NCBI GenBank assembly: GCA_001314655.1 | Contig: LJSF01000003.1 | Span: forward strand, 62,001 to 126,000 | DNA: 64,000 nt | Source of the DNA: Rhodobacteraceae bacterium HLUCCA08 | GTDB lineage: Bacteria; Pseudomonadota; Alphaproteobacteria; Rhodobacterales; Rhodobacteraceae | Direction of reading: 5' to 3' | Part shown: positions 8,453-19,326 of the stretch, one piece after another | How the letters are laid out: every line of letters begins with the position of its first letter | Numbering within the stretch: the first letter of the stretch is position 1 | Notes under the pieces: generated by a model | Told to the model about the DNA's origin: nothing | Seen by the model: only the letters and a program-made list of their open reading frames with translations | The model's database searches: none | Translations under genes and position numbers: made by a program

Positions 8453-9445
8453 TCAGGCGAAGGCGGTACCGGGGCGCATCTCTCCGGTCCTGAGCCCGCG
8501 CCAATTGGTGATCGGGCCGTGGATCAGCCGGGTCGCGACCGGGTGATCGGCCGGCAGGGCGCCCAGCCGCACCAGCACCTGGGCGATGGCGCTTTCGGCG
8601 GCGCGGGTGGCGCCGTCCTCGGCCTTGACCGCGACGCCCAGCCCCTGGCCGGGCAGGATGGCGACGAAAACGCCCTCGGCCCCGGTCTTGACCGCGACGC
8701 CGTCCATGGCACGCATCAACGCGGTGCAGGCGCGACCCTCGCCGGCGACCAGCTCGGGATGGGCGACCATGGCCCGGCGCAGGGCCAGCATGGCCTCGGC
8801 CCGGGCGCCCTGTCCGGTCTGCGCAGTGGCAAAGCGGGCCATGGCGCGGGCCAGCCCGGCCAGGGTGCAGGCATGGTTCGGTGCGCTGCAGCCGTCGATC
8901 GCCCAGCCCGGGCTGTCCTCTCCGGTCGCATCCTCGAACGCCTCCCTGGCGGCGATCTGCACCGGGTGGTCGATCTCGAGGTATTCGGGACCGGCGCCCA
9001 GATGGGCGGCCAGCGTCAGGAACCCGGCATGCTTGCCCGAGCAATTGTTGTGCACCTGGCACGGCGCCTGGTGGGCGCGGATCAACGCGTCGCGCATCGG
9101 CAGGTCGCGCGGTTCCTGCGGGCCGCAGCGGAAAGCGGCGTCGTCCAGGCCCAGTTCGGCCATCCAGGCATTGACCGGGTCCACATGGATCGCCGCGGCA
9201 TTATGCGAGGCGCAGGCCAGGGCCAGCCGGTCCGCCCCCAGCCCCCGGGCCGCCGCCGCGCCGCTTTCGACCAGCGGCAGCGCCTGGATCATCTTGGCCG
9301 AAGAGCGCGGATAGACCAGAAGCCCCGGATCGCCCCAGGCCTGCACGACCGCGCCGCCGCCATCGACCACCACCGCATGACCGCGATGCAGGCTTTCCAG
9401 TCGCCCGCCGCGCCAGACCTGCGCCAGTTCCACCGCCTGCGCCAT
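8453..9445 (-). CDS. Asparaginase (type II-like, Rhizobium etli thermolabile family)
   Basis: This 330-residue enzyme belongs to the Asparaginase_II family typified by Rhizobium etli asparaginase, which is unrelated to the classical E. coli enzymes and hydrolyses L-asparagine to aspartate and ammonia. The SxxK-type catalytic motif YPRSSAKMIQALP and the zinc/catalytic motif HNNCSGKHAGFLT (Cys and Lys) are both present. There is no signal peptide, so it is cytoplasmic. The start MAQAVELAQVWRGG fits the usual N-terminus. It stands alone, convergent with serB and divergent from the IalB-like gene. Confidence 0.93.
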   Translation of the reverse strand: MAQAVELAQVWRGGRLESLHRGHAVVVDGGGAVVQAWGDPGLLVYPRSSAKMIQALPLVESGAAAARGLGADRLALACASHNAAAIHVDPVNAWMAELGLDDAAFRCGPQEPRDLPMRDALIRAHQAPCQVHNNCSGKHAGFLTLAAHLGAGPEYLEIDHPVQIAAREAFEDATGEDSPGWAIDGCSAPNHACTLAGLARAMARFATAQTGQGARAEAMLALRRAMVAHPELVAGEGRACTALMRAMDGVAVKTGAEGVFVAILPGQGLGVAVKAEDGATRAAESAIAQVLVRLGALPADHPVATRLIHGPITNWRGLRTGEMRPGTAFA

Positions 9446-9630
9446 GGCAATCCCCCGCTATTCCACGCGATTTCGTGAGCCGTCGGGGGTTTCCCCCTTG
9501 GGCGAATTCTTGCTAGTGCTATGGCTATCGAGTTGAACCGGGGCCCGCCAGAGGGAATGGTGCCGCAAAGAATGCACCCGTAGGGCGGGCGCTCGAAAGA
9601 GGCAAAGACAGCTTGGAGGCTGCAGGACAC

Positions 9631-10161
9631 ATGATTTCGAACCTTTCGCGCGCGGCGGCCCTGATCGCCGCATTCGCCCTGGCGGCGCCCGCCGCGGCCC
9701 AGGACACAAGCGCCAATCGTGTCGCCGCCGATACCGACTGGTCGGTCTTTGTCGAGGACGACCCGCAGGAATGCTGGGGCGTATCCGCGCCCAAGCAGGA
9801 GGAATTCTTTCGCGACGGGTCCCCGGTTTCGGCCAGCACCGGCGAGGCGCTGCTGTTCGTGTTCTACCGGCCCGGCGCCGGGGTGCGCGGCCAGGTGACC
9901 TATACCGGCGGCTATCCCTTCGCCGGCGGGTCGACCGTGACGCTGGACATCGGCGGCAGCGAATACGAGCTGTTCACCGAAGGCGAATGGGCCTGGCCGG
10001 CCACGCCCGAGGATGACGCGACCATCGTCGCGGCGATGAAGCGCGGCGCCGAAGCCAAGCTGACCGGGCGTTCGGGCCGGGGCACCACGGTTGCGCATAC
10101 CTTTTCGCTGCTGGGCTTCACCGCCGCGGTGGAAGAGGCCGAGGGGCGCTGCTCGGACTGA
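9631..10161 (+). CDS. Invasion-associated locus B (IalB)-like periplasmic protein
   Basis: The 176-residue product begins with a clear signal peptide (MISNLSRAAALIAAFALAAP, cleavage likely after AAAQ). The mature part, with DWSVFVEDDPQECWGVSAPK and two cysteines (one near the start, one at the extreme C-terminus), matches the IalB family. The family is named from Bartonella but is widespread in free-living Rhodobacteraceae, where its function is not settled. The ATG at 9631 has GGAGG at 9615-9619; an upstream in-frame TTG at 9613 would leave the signal peptide internal and is less likely. It appears monocistronic. Confidence 0.85.
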   Translation: MISNLSRAAALIAAFALAAPAAAQDTSANRVAADTDWSVFVEDDPQECWGVSAPKQEEFFRDGSPVSASTGEALLFVFYRPGAGVRGQVTYTGGYPFAGGSTVTLDIGGSEYELFTEGEWAWPATPEDDATIVAAMKRGAEAKLTGRSGRGTTVAHTFSLLGFTAAVEEAEGRCSD

Positions 10162-10423
10162 GCCCGTCGCAACCGTCTAGCGAATGGCAAGGGGCAGGAT
10201 GCCGTCATGGCGATCCTGCCTTTTCATCTTTCCGAACAATTCGGCGCCCGGGCCATTGTTGTTATCGAAATCGAAACGGCAAGGCGCCGCGCCTTGACCG
10301 GGGGTCCGGGGGGCGCGGTCCGAAGCCGAAGGTGCGATCCCGGTCGATCGCCCAAGTTTTCCTTTGGATTCGCGACCCGTCACCTATATGAGGGCGGTCC
10401 GACCCCGAAATGTGAAGGACCCG

Positions 10424-11608
10424 ATGCCGGCCTCTGCCCCGATCACCCAGGACGTTCTGACCATCCGCCGCGATCTGCCGCAGGGGGACAGGATCAACAT
10501 TGTCGGCCTGACCCGCGATGGCCTGCGCGCCGCCCTGATCGCGGCCGGGACGCCGGACAGGCAGGCGAAGATGCGGGTGAACCAGGTCTGGCAATGGGTC
10601 TATCATTGGGGCGTGCGCGATTTCGCCGCCATGACCAACCTGTCCAAGGAATATCGCGCCCTGCTGGACCGGCATTTCACCATCGAAGTGCCCGAGATCG
10701 TGTCGAAGAATGTCAGTGCCGACGGCACCCGCAAATACCTTGTCCGCATCGCCGGCGGCCACGAGGTCGAGGTGGTCCATATCCCCGAAACCGATCGCGG
10801 CACGCTCTGCATCAGCAGCCAGGTCGGCTGCACGCTGACCTGTTCCTTCTGCCATACCGGCACCCAGAAGCTGGTGCGCAACCTGACCGCGGGCGAAATC
10901 GTCGGTCAGGTCATGCTGGCCCGCGACGATCTGGACGAATGGCCGCAGCCGGGCCAGGGCACCGGCGACAATGGTCCGCGGCTGTTGTCCAACATCGTGC
11001 TGATGGGGATGGGCGAGCCGCTGTATAACTTCGAAGCCGTGCGCGACGCGATGAAGATCGCCATGGATGGCGAAGGCATCGCCCTGTCGCGCCGGCGCAT
11101 CACCTTGTCGACCAGCGGCGTGGTCCCCGAAATCGCCCGCTGCGCCGAGGAAATCGGCTGTCAGCTGGCGGTGTCGTTCCATGCCACCACGGATGCGGTC
11201 CGCGACCGGCTGGTGCCGATCAACAAGAAGTGGAACATCGCCACCCTGCTGGAGGCGCTGCGGACCTATCCCAAGGCCTCGAACAGCGAGCGGATCACCT
11301 TCGAATACGTGATGCTGAAGGGCGTCAACGACAGCGACGCCGACGCCCGGCGGCTGGTCGGCCTGCTCAAGGGCATCCCGGCCAAGATCAACCTGATCCC
11401 GTTCAACGAATGGCCCGGCGCGCCCTACGAACGTTCCGACTGGACCCGGATCGAGGCCTTTGCCGACATCGTCTACAAGGCCGGCTATGCCTCGCCCATC
11501 CGCACCCCGCGGGGCGAGGATATCATGGCCGCCTGCGGTCAGCTCAAATCCGCCACCGAACGGGCCCGCAAGTCCCGCGCCCAGATCGAGGCCGAGACGG
11601 GGTTGTGA
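10424..11608 (+). CDS. rlmN: 23S/tRNA adenine-C2 methyltransferase RlmN
   Basis: RlmN is a radical-SAM enzyme that methylates C2 of A2503 in 23S rRNA and of A37 in some tRNAs. The 394-residue protein has the cluster motif [11 protein letters not shown] (three Fe-S cysteines), the SAM-binding region [12 protein letters not shown] and the C-terminal [11 protein letters not shown] with the catalytic cysteine that forms the protein-methyl intermediate. The ATG at 10424 is chosen because GAAGGA ends five bases before it; the frame remains open upstream to 10364. The DsbA-like gene follows after four bases. Confidence 0.96.
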   Translation: MPASAPITQDVLTIRRDLPQGDRINIVGLTRDGLRAALIAAGTPDRQAKMRVNQVWQWVYHWGVRDFAAMTNLSKEYRALLDRHFTIEVPEIVSKNVSADGTRKYLVRIAGGHEVEVVHIPETDRGTLCISSQVGCTLTCSFCHTGTQKLVRNLTAGEIVGQVMLARDDLDEWPQPGQGTGDNGPRLLSNIVLMGMGEPLYNFEAVRDAMKIAMDGEGIALSRRRITLSTSGVVPEIARCAEEIGCQLAVSFHATTDAVRDRLVPINKKWNIATLLEALRTYPKASNSERITFEYVMLKGVNDSDADARRLVGLLKGIPAKINLIPFNEWPGAPYERSDWTRIEAFADIVYKAGYASPIRTPRGEDIMAACGQLKSATERARKSRAQIEAETGL

Positions 11609-11612
11609 CCCG

Positions 11613-12344
11613 GTGAAGCGCCGCGACCTTCTGGTGCTGGGCGGGATCATCGCGGGGATCGCGACGGTGCAGGGTCTCCTGCGGCGGCGTGATCGGGATT
11701 TCGTCTTTGACCCGCTGGACGACCTGCCGCCGTTCCGCCGGCTTGAAACCGGCGCGGTGACCGCGACCGATCCGCTGCTGATCGGCCTGGACAGCCCGAC
11801 CGAGGCCCGGCTGGACCTGCGCGCCGCGATCCGGGCCGATCCCGCCGCCGCGCTGTTTCGCGACCCGCCCCCCGGCGCCCTGCCGATCGCCGCCTTCACC
11901 GATTACAACTGCGCCTTCTGCCCGCAGATGAGCCGCACCCTGGTGGAGCTTGGCCAGGCGCGCGATGACATTCACCTCAGCTGGCACGACCTGCCGCTGC
12001 TTGGCCCGGGCTCGGACCGCGCCGCGCGCGCGGCCGTTGCCGCCGATCTGCAGGGCGCCTATCTGCCGGTGCACGAGGCGCTGATGCGGACCAACCTGCG
12101 CCCCGGCCCCGCCGCCCTGCGCGCCCTGGCCGAGGGCCACGGGCTGGACCCCGACCGCATGGTCGCCGATGCCGCCGGCCCGCAGGTCGCGGCGCGGATC
12201 GACACCGCCCATGCCATGGCCGACGTGCTGGGCCTGGCCGGAACCCCCGCGACGGTGGTCGGGCGGACCATCGTGCTGGGCCGTCTGGAGCGCGACGATC
12301 TGGACCGGCTGATCGCACTGGAACGGGCCGCGCCGGCGATCTAG
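11613..12344 (+). CDS. DsbA-family thiol-disulfide oxidoreductase, membrane-anchored
   Basis: This 243-residue protein has a positively charged start (MKRRDLLVLGGIIAGIATVQ) that looks like an uncleaved membrane anchor, so the catalytic domain should face the periplasm. The domain shows a thioredoxin-like active site, Cys100-Ala-Phe-Cys103 in FTDYNCAFCPQM, and the cis-proline loop LAGTPATVVG near the C-terminus. It probably oxidises or isomerises periplasmic protein thiols. The GTG at 11613 is preferred because it lies right after the rlmN stop and gives a sensible N-terminus; the earlier open frame overlaps rlmN. Substrate proteins are unknown. Confidence 0.85.
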   Translation: MKRRDLLVLGGIIAGIATVQGLLRRRDRDFVFDPLDDLPPFRRLETGAVTATDPLLIGLDSPTEARLDLRAAIRADPAAALFRDPPPGALPIAAFTDYNCAFCPQMSRTLVELGQARDDIHLSWHDLPLLGPGSDRAARAAVAADLQGAYLPVHEALMRTNLRPGPAALRALAEGHGLDPDRMVADAAGPQVAARIDTAHAMADVLGLAGTPATVVGRTIVLGRLERDDLDRLIALERAAPAI

Positions 12345-12412
12345 ACCAAAAACCCATCGAAATCGTGGCGATTTTAACCTTAACGAAAGGAGAATCGCCC
12401 GAGTTTGGCCCC

Positions 12413-12616
12413 ATGCAGAACGCCAAGCCCATACCCCTTCTCTCGACCGAGATGACCATCGCCGCCCAGGTCAGTGCGGCGCAGGACAATATCGCGGTCG
12501 AGGAGCTGATCGAACTTGCGCTGGAACGAGAGCTTCGGCGGCGCGCGAAACGCCGCGCCGCCCTGCGCCGCAACCGCCTTGCCGCGATGCGGCCGCTCCA
12601 GCCCGACCTGGCCTGA
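12413..12616 (+). CDS. Small hypothetical protein, charged helical
   Basis: This 67-residue protein (MQNAKPIPLLSTEMTIAAQV...) has a strongly basic stretch, ELRRRAKRRAALRRNRL, near the C-terminus and is predicted mostly helical. I do not recognise the family; the basic tail would suit nucleic-acid or membrane binding. An AAAGGAGA at 12386-12393 is 20 bases before this ATG, which is long, so a GTG at 12365 (83 residues) is possible, although that would put the ribosome site inside the gene. A strong intrinsic terminator follows at 12703-12733, which supports a real short transcript. Confidence 0.6.
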   Translation: MQNAKPIPLLSTEMTIAAQVSAAQDNIAVEELIELALERELRRRAKRRAALRRNRLAAMRPLQPDLA

Positions 12617-12702
12617 ACGGCCGGCAGGCTCGGCCCGCCAAAGCCGCGGGTCACCGGGGCGGAAAACCGCCCGATGATATGCCTTGGCATGGACATGATG
12701 CG

Positions 12703-12733
12703 CCCCCGGCCCGGGAAACGGGCCGGGGGTTTT
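12703..12733 (+). terminator. Rho-independent terminator
   Basis: A perfect 10-bp stem, CCCCCGGCCC (12703-12712) with GGGCCGGGGG (12720-12729), encloses the 7-base loop GGGAAAC and is followed by TTTT on the plus strand. It would end transcription of the small gene at 12413-12616. The hairpin also lies downstream of the minus-strand LOG gene, although no T-run follows in that direction. Confidence 0.85.
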
Positions 12734-12832
12734 CGCCTGCGCGGCACCGCTCCCGGACCGATCCTGTGCAGGCCGATCGCGGGACGCCGGGCCGCGCCCA
12801 GGCCACCAGGCTGCGCCGCCCCGCGGCCCGGA

Positions 12833-13675
12833 TCAGCGGCCCGGGATGATGTCGCGCTTTTCGCCGGCGCCGGCCCAGTGATCCAACGCCTCGACGGCCT
12901 CTTCGGCGGTCTCGACATAGCGGAACAGGTCCAGGTCCTCGGGGCTGATCGTGCCGGCCTCGGCCAGGGCGTCCCAGTTGATGATCCGCTCCCAGAAATC
13001 GCGGCCGAACAGCAGGAAGGGCACCTGTTCCATCCGCCCGGTCTGGATCAGGGTCAGGCTTTCGAACATCTCGTCCAGCGTTCCGAACCCGCCCGGAAAG
13101 ATGCAGATCGCCCGCGCCCGCATCAGGAAATGCATCTTGCGGATCGCGAAATAGTGGAAGTTGAAGCACAGATCCGGCGTCACGTATTCGTTCGGCGCCT
13201 GTTCATGAGGCAGCACGATGTTCAGCCCGATCGAGGTGCCCCCGGCCTCGGCCGCGCCGCGATTGCCGGCCTCCATAACGCCGGGGCCGCCGCCGGTGCA
13301 GATCACGTCCTCCAGCCCGCCATTGCCGACCGAGCGTTCGGTGACCATGCGGGCAAAGCGCCGCGCCTCGTCGTAATATTTCGACAGCTCCGCCAGGGTC
13401 TGCGTCTTGGCATCGGCCTTGTTCGCCGGTTCGGGGATCCGCGCCCCGCCGAACAGCACGATGGTGGATTTCACCCCGTGTTCGTTCATCAGCAATTCGG
13501 GCTTGAGCAGTTCCAGCTGCAGCCGCACCGGGCGCAGATCGTCCCGGCACAGGAAATCGTAATCGTCATAGGCCAGCTTGTAGGACGGCGCCCGGGTCTG
13601 GGGCGTGTCGGGGATCTGGCGGGCGGTGTCGCGGTCCTCGCCGGAATGGCGGAACAGGTGGCGGTGGTCTTCCAT
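12833..13675 (-). CDS. LOG-family protein (TIGR00730 type)
   Basis: This 280-residue protein carries the LOG signature: [19 protein letters not shown] and [15 protein letters not shown]. The family includes cytokinin-riboside 5'-monophosphate phosphoribohydrolases and other nucleotide N-glycosidases that were once mis-annotated as lysine decarboxylases. The bacterial versions probably act on nucleotide monophosphates in the cytoplasm. It has an N-terminal extension of about 70 residues before the Rossmann core, common in alphaproteobacterial members. The start at [10 protein letters not shown] avoids an arginine-rich upstream extension. It is divergent from dapD. Confidence 0.88.
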   Translation of the reverse strand: MEDHRHLFRHSGEDRDTARQIPDTPQTRAPSYKLAYDDYDFLCRDDLRPVRLQLELLKPELLMNEHGVKSTIVLFGGARIPEPANKADAKTQTLAELSKYYDEARRFARMVTERSVGNGGLEDVICTGGGPGVMEAGNRGAAEAGGTSIGLNIVLPHEQAPNEYVTPDLCFNFHYFAIRKMHFLMRARAICIFPGGFGTLDEMFESLTLIQTGRMEQVPFLLFGRDFWERIINWDALAEAGTISPEDLDLFRYVETAEEAVEALDHWAGAGEKRDIIPGR

Positions 13676-13808
13676 TGCAGCGGCTCCGGTTGGTTCGCTT
13701 TGGCGCTTTCTGTCAGGGCGGGGGGGCAAAGTCCAACAACCCTGCGCGATTGCCCCGGACGCGCGGGCAGGCTATGCCCCGGCGCAACGGAATGACGGAG
13801 GATCCCCC

Positions 13809-14613
<805 letters not shown>

Positions 14614-14636
<23 letters not shown>

Positions 14637-14901
14637 TCCGCGGATAGCCCGCGCCCCAGATGCGCGGGCCGTCCTGTTCCAGCGCGTGCTCTTCAAGGCG
14701 CGTCATGGTCTCCATGGCGCGCCTTTCGCATCCGTCCGCCTGCACCAGCGCCTTGTGCCAGGCCCGCTGCAGCGATCGCGCCGACCAGGGCAGGGCCGCC
14801 CGGGCCGCCCAACGGCGCAACGGCGCGGGCAGCCGATCGAACGCGCGCATCGGATCGACGGCGCGACGGCGGCGCGGCAGGCGGGTCGACAGGTTCCGCA
14901 T
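14614..14901 (-). CDS. DUF6525-like small protein
   Basis: The 95-residue product is arginine-rich and contains [18 protein letters not shown] and [18 protein letters not shown], the pattern of short Rhodobacteraceae proteins grouped as DUF6525; no function is known. It lies 14 bp downstream of the COG0523 GTPase gene on the same strand and probably shares its transcript. The ATG at 14901 is chosen from the family N-terminus ([13 protein letters not shown]). Its 3' end overlaps the convergent dapD end by 23 bp. Confidence 0.75.
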
Positions 14902-14915
14902 CGGTTCCCGTGCCC

Positions 14916-16115
14916 TCAGGCGGCGCGGCTGCGCCATTCGGGGAAAGGGTCGGCAAGACCTGCCCAGGCCTGGGGCGTGAACCCGTCGGCCGCGACCAGC
15001 GCCGCATTCAGCCGGGCGCAGATCGCCTCTTGGTCCATCCCGGTGCCGATGAACACGATTTCCTGCCGCCGGTCGCCCCAGGGTTCGGCCCAGTGTCGCG
15101 CGATCTCCGCCTGTAGCTCGGGATGGGTCGGCAGGCGCTCCTCGGGGACCGAGGCCCACCAGCGCCCCAGCGGCGTGACCGAGGACATCGCCCCGGCAAG
15201 GCTGAACTCGACGGCCCAGTCCGGCCGGGTCGCAAGCCAGAAATGCCCCTTGGCGCGGATCACCCCCGGCAAGGCGCCGTTCAGCACTGCGTGGAGCCGC
15301 GCCGGATCGAACGGCGCCCGTGCGTGATAGACGAACGAGGCGATGCCGTATTCCTCGTCCTCGGGCGTGTGGTTGGCGAATCCATACAATTCTTTCGCCC
15401 ACATCGGATGCTGGTGCGCCTTGTCGAAATCGAACAGCCCGGTGTCCAGGATCGCGCTGGCCGGCACTTCGGAACGGGTCGTCTCGATGATCGTCGCATC
15501 GGCATTCAGGGCGCGGATGATCCTGCGCGCCGCGTCGGTGCGCTCGGGTCCGGCATCGGCGACCTTGTTCAGGATCACCACATCGGCGAATTCGATCTGT
15601 TCCGTCAGCAGGCTGATCAGGCTGCGATCGTCTGCCGCGCCCAGGCTTTCGCCCCGGTCGGCCAGAAAATCGTGGCTGGAGAAATCCGCCAGCAGGTTCA
15701 CCGCATCTACCACCGTCACCATCGTGTCGAGCCGCGCCACATCCGAGAGGCTTGCCCCGCTTTCGTCGCGGAAATCGAAGGTCGCGGCCACCGGCAGCGG
15801 TTCCGAGATGCCGGTGGATTCGATCAGCAGGTAGTCGAACCGCCCCTCCTCGGCCAGGCGCCGCACCTCTTGCAGCAGGTCGTCGCGCAGAGTGCAGCAG
15901 ATGCAGCCATTCGACATGTCCACCAGCTTTTCATCCGATCGCGACAAATCCGCCGCTTCGCGCACCAGGTCGGCGTCGATGTTCACCTCGGACATGTCGT
16001 TGACGATGACCGCGACCCGTCGCCCCTCGCGGTTGTTCAGAACCCGGTTCAGAAGCGTTGTCTTGCCGGCACCAAGAAAGCCGGACAGGACAGTGACGGG
16101 AAGGCGGTTCGGCAT
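14916..16115 (-). CDS. COG0523 (CobW/ZigA-type) GTP-binding metallochaperone
   Basis: This 399-residue G3E-family GTPase has the P-loop [11 protein letters not shown], the family metal-binding motif CICC (Cys71, Cys73, Cys74) in [12 protein letters not shown], a Walker B-like [10 protein letters not shown] and the base-recognition NKVAD. The C-terminal CobW_C domain spans about residues 260-385. Zinc-responsive members (ZigA, ZagA, ZNG1-type) deliver zinc to client enzymes under starvation; others serve cobalt or nickel proteins. A Zur-like palindrome at 16167-16185, about 55 bp upstream, favours zinc. It is divergent from the poly-Asp gene and followed by a DUF6525-like gene. Confidence 0.9.
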   Translation of the reverse strand: MPNRLPVTVLSGFLGAGKTTLLNRVLNNREGRRVAVIVNDMSEVNIDADLVREAADLSRSDEKLVDMSNGCICCTLRDDLLQEVRRLAEEGRFDYLLIESTGISEPLPVAATFDFRDESGASLSDVARLDTMVTVVDAVNLLADFSSHDFLADRGESLGAADDRSLISLLTEQIEFADVVILNKVADAGPERTDAARRIIRALNADATIIETTRSEVPASAILDTGLFDFDKAHQHPMWAKELYGFANHTPEDEEYGIASFVYHARAPFDPARLHAVLNGALPGVIRAKGHFWLATRPDWAVEFSLAGAMSSVTPLGRWWASVPEERLPTHPELQAEIARHWAEPWGDRRQEIVFIGTGMDQEAICARLNAALVAADGFTPQAWAGLADPFPEWRSRAA

Positions 16116-16166
16116 GGGCGGTCTCGATCATTGCAGGTGGATTGGAGAGCTGCCGAAGATCGTAAG

Positions 16167-16185
16167 GACGTTATGTTATAACGTC
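16167..16185. promoter_or_regulatory. Zur-like operator between divergent metal genes
   Basis: GACGTTATGTTATAACGTC is an interrupted palindrome with arms GACGTTAT/ATAACGTC and contains the ATGTTATAAC core typical of alphaproteobacterial Zur boxes. It sits between the COG0523 GTPase gene (start 16115, minus) and the poly-Asp protein gene (start 16230, plus), where one repressor could control both. Assignment to Zur is by motif similarity and by the zinc-linked neighbour. Confidence 0.6.
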
Positions 16186-16229
16186 AATGCCTGCTTGACG
16201 AACGCCCCGGCGCCGATCAAAGGGAGGGC

Positions 16230-16616
<387 letters not shown>

Positions 16617-16658
16617 TCGCGCGGCGGTCGGCCAGGCGTGGCGCGGCGCGCCCCGGGG

Positions 16659-17726
16659 CTAGCCCAGGGCCACGGATTGCAGCGTCACCGCCTCGTAGCC
16701 CTGCAGCACCGGCAGGGCGAGCCGGGTGTCGCGCGGGCGCAGTTCCGCCGGCATGTCGCGCAGGACCGAAGCCGGCAGGACCGCCGGGTCGGTCAGCACC
16801 GCCCGGGCATCGAGGCTTTCGACCGGGGCGCCGTTGACGATCATCACCTCGTGCCGGTCCAGCAGGATCTGGTGCCAGGTCATCAGCGGCGACACCGGCG
16901 TGACCGGTTCGGCCGAATGGCGCCCCAGCAGGTGCCGGGCCGCGACCGCGACGCGTTCCTCGCCGAACAGGTATTCGACCTCGCTGCCGGCCAGGGCGAC
17001 GCGCTGGTCGCCGGTGACGACCAGGTCGCGGGTCAGCCCGTGATAGGGCGCCCGCAGGACCATCGGAGCCAGGCGGCCCCGCGCCGGCAGGCAGACCGAC
17101 CCCTGCCAGCGGATCTGAGCATCGCCGCCGTCCTGGGTCCGGACGATGTCGCCCGGGCGCAGGGTCTCGATCGGGCGCGGACCGGTCGCGGTTTCGACCA
17201 GCGCGCCGGCGGCGATACCGGGCAGCGGGCCGGCGGGTTCGGTCGCGTCGGACAGGGTCATCAACCCGACCGACGGGGCGACGGTGATCCTGTCGGTGCC
17301 GCAGGCCATGCGACGGGCGTCTTGCAGGCTCGGCTCCAGCGGGCTGCCGATATGGCTGTGATGCAGGATCCGGCGGTCGGGCAACCAGACGGTCAGCGCG
17401 CCGTGCCGGGCCGGTCCGTCCCAGGCATAGGACAGGATGGCGCATTCCGGGCTGTCGGTCAGCCCGGTCGGCACCGCCGCGGCCAGCGTCCGGTCGCCCC
17501 GGCGCATCAGCAGGCGCAAGGTGCCGTCGACATCCAGAACCAGGGTCACCCCGGCGGGACGGGGGTCGCGGGTCGCATAGCGCACCAGGTTCTGCGGCAC
17601 CGCGCCGGGCAGGGCGGTCGCCTCGATCCGCAGGGTGCCCCGGGTCAGAACCGCCCCGGGCGTCGCCGGGTCCGCACTGCGGCGAAACCGCCGTTCGGCC
17701 GGGCCGCGGATGCCGATCCAGCCCAT
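16659..17726 (-). CDS. Hint-domain-like protein without the catalytic cysteine
   Basis: This 355-residue protein follows the larger Hint protein after 10 bp on the same strand. Its second half resembles a Hint_2 (hedgehog/intein-type) domain: GALVETATGPRPIETLRPGD, then RLAPMVLRAPYHG, LVVTGDQRVAL and LLDRHEVMIVNG. Where the active paralogue has CFVAGTLI, this one reads GIAAGALV, so the Cys expected at the start of the domain is missing and self-cleavage is unlikely. The N-terminal half (residues 1-190) is unassigned. The start MGWIGIRGPAERRF was chosen to avoid overlap with the upstream gene. Confidence 0.8.
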   Translation of the reverse strand: MGWIGIRGPAERRFRRSADPATPGAVLTRGTLRIEATALPGAVPQNLVRYATRDPRPAGVTLVLDVDGTLRLLMRRGDRTLAAAVPTGLTDSPECAILSYAWDGPARHGALTVWLPDRRILHHSHIGSPLEPSLQDARRMACGTDRITVAPSVGLMTLSDATEPAGPLPGIAAGALVETATGPRPIETLRPGDIVRTQDGGDAQIRWQGSVCLPARGRLAPMVLRAPYHGLTRDLVVTGDQRVALAGSEVEYLFGEERVAVAARHLLGRHSAEPVTPVSPLMTWHQILLDRHEVMIVNGAPVESLDARAVLTDPAVLPASVLRDMPAELRPRDTRLALPVLQGYEAVTLQSVALG

Positions 17727-17736
17727 CCGCCGCGCC

Positions 17737-19326
17737 TCAGGCGACCCGGCCGAACAGGGCGCGGGCCTCGTAGCGGCGCAGGGTGCGCCGGGCGGCCGGG
17801 CCATAGCCCTGGCCTGTCATCGGGTCCAGTTCGGGGAACAGCTCGGTGATTTCGGCGACGATATCGGCCTCGAACGCCTCGGAGGTCTGCGGACCGGGCA
17901 GGAAACTTTCGGTGGCCAGGCCTTCGGACCAGATCACCTGGTGGCGGTCGAACAGCAGATGGACATAGGTCACCTCGCCGCCTTCGACCACGCGCACGGT
18001 GCGGTCGTTGACCAGGTCCTTGGCGGCGACCAGCACCTCGGCCTCGCCGAACATCAACTCGGCCAGGGTGTCGCGGACCAGCACCCGGTGCTGTGGCGAC
18101 AGCAACAGGTCGCGATGCAACCCGAAGGCCCCGGCCCGGATCCGCACCGGGGCAAGCCGGCCGGTGGCGGGCACCGTGCGGCTGCCGATCCAGCGCAGGG
18201 GCTGGGGCCCCTCGTCGCGGGTCGACACCAGGTCGCCCGGCCTGAGCTGTTCGACCGGCACCTCGCCGCGCGGCGTGGCGATCAGCGTGCCGGCGACGAA
18301 ACAGGGGATGGTCTCGACCGTGACGAAACCGACATCGGTTTCCAGAACGTTGCCCGAACCGTCCTCCGAGCTGACCTCGTAGGTGAAGCTGACCGTGTCG
18401 TTGTCGGTATCGGTGGTGATGTCGAAGGTGCCGTCGGCATTCAGCATGACGGTCTGGCCGGTGGCCAGGGTGACGCTGTCGCCGGCGCTGACGGCAATGC
18501 CGTTGATATGGGTGATCACCAGGGTGGCACCGCCGGTATTGTCGATATCGTTGTCCAGCACGTCGACATTCTTGGTCGTGCCTTCCTGCATCGTCACCGC
18601 GTCGTCCAGCGCGACCAGGTCGGTCTGGATGCTGTCCCCGGCGATCAGCAGGTTGCTGTCATACTGGCTGTCGACCACATCGGCGATGCCGACCTTGATC
18701 GAGTTCACCTCACCCGCATTGACCGGCATGGTCAGACTCATGGTGACGGTGAATCCGTCCATTTCGGTGTTGTATTGGGACGAGGTGTTGTTGTTGTAGA
18801 GGTTGATGTTCTCGTTCTGGTTGACCTCGCCCACGGCGGTCTGGGTCTGGGTGACCGACAGCGGCACATGGGTGCCGTTGACCCAGACGCCGACCATGTC
18901 GTTGTAGACCGAGTTGGAATATTCCGGGTATTCGTCCGACGAGAACACGAACTGAATGGTCATGACATCCGCGTCGGGGATGAAATCGACCTCGAGGAAC
19001 GAGGCATCGTAGGTCTGGGCGCCGGCGACGGCGTTGAAATCGGCATCGCCGTTCGGGCCGCCGGAATTGTAGCTGGTGGACGGCGACACGTTCGATTGCG
19101 GGCCGACCCGGGTGAACCAGCTGGCCACGCCGGTCGACAGGATCACGCCGGTGTCGCCGGGTGTGACGCCGGGGCTGATGGTGTCGCCGCCGGAATAGAT
19201 CGCGCTGGAATAGCTCGACCCGGAATAGGAGGCACCGACCACGGTGACACCATTGCCGAAAATCGCGTTGGCCATCTGAGTGGCCGTGGCGGATGTGTTG
19301 TAATTCAGCTCTACGCCTGCAACCAT
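17737..19326 (-). CDS. Secreted choice-of-anchor L / Hint-domain protein
   Basis: The 529-residue protein has three parts. Residues 1-220 are Asn/Ser/Thr-rich (NYNTSATATQMANAIFG, FVFSSDEYPEYSNSVYNDMV) and match the choice-of-anchor L domain. Residues about 235-330 form an Ig/cadherin-like linker (LDNDIDNTGG, VMLNADGTFDITTD). Residues 335-490 form a Hint_2 domain starting at CFVAGTLIATPRGEVPVEQL with histidines in LSPQHRVLV and FDRHQVIW. Such Rhodobacteraceae proteins lack a classical signal peptide and are thought to be exported by type I secretion, with Hint possibly self-processing. Low Arg/Lys and high Asp content fits a surface or extracellular protein. Confidence 0.87.
   Translation of the reverse strand: MVAGVELNYNTSATATQMANAIFGNGVTVVGASYSGSSYSSAIYSGGDTISPGVTPGDTGVILSTGVASWFTRVGPQSNVSPSTSYNSGGPNGDADFNAVAGAQTYDASFLEVDFIPDADVMTIQFVFSSDEYPEYSNSVYNDMVGVWVNGTHVPLSVTQTQTAVGEVNQNENINLYNNNTSSQYNTEMDGFTVTMSLTMPVNAGEVNSIKVGIADVVDSQYDSNLLIAGDSIQTDLVALDDAVTMQEGTTKNVDVLDNDIDNTGGATLVITHINGIAVSAGDSVTLATGQTVMLNADGTFDITTDTDNDTVSFTYEVSSEDGSGNVLETDVGFVTVETIPCFVAGTLIATPRGEVPVEQLRPGDLVSTRDEGPQPLRWIGSRTVPATGRLAPVRIRAGAFGLHRDLLLSPQHRVLVRDTLAELMFGEAEVLVAAKDLVNDRTVRVVEGGEVTYVHLLFDRHQVIWSEGLATESFLPGPQTSEAFEADIVAEITELFPELDPMTGQGYGPAARRTLRRYEARALFGRVA

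Noticed and set aside
9509-9540. Promoter-like TTCTTGCTAGTGCTATGG before the IalB-like gene
   Set aside because: No -35/-10 pair with normal spacing could be fitted, so no promoter is called.
12373-12384. TTTTAACCTTAA as a CtrA site
   Set aside because: The two TTAA half-sites are two bases apart instead of the seven in a full CtrA site, so it is too weak to list.
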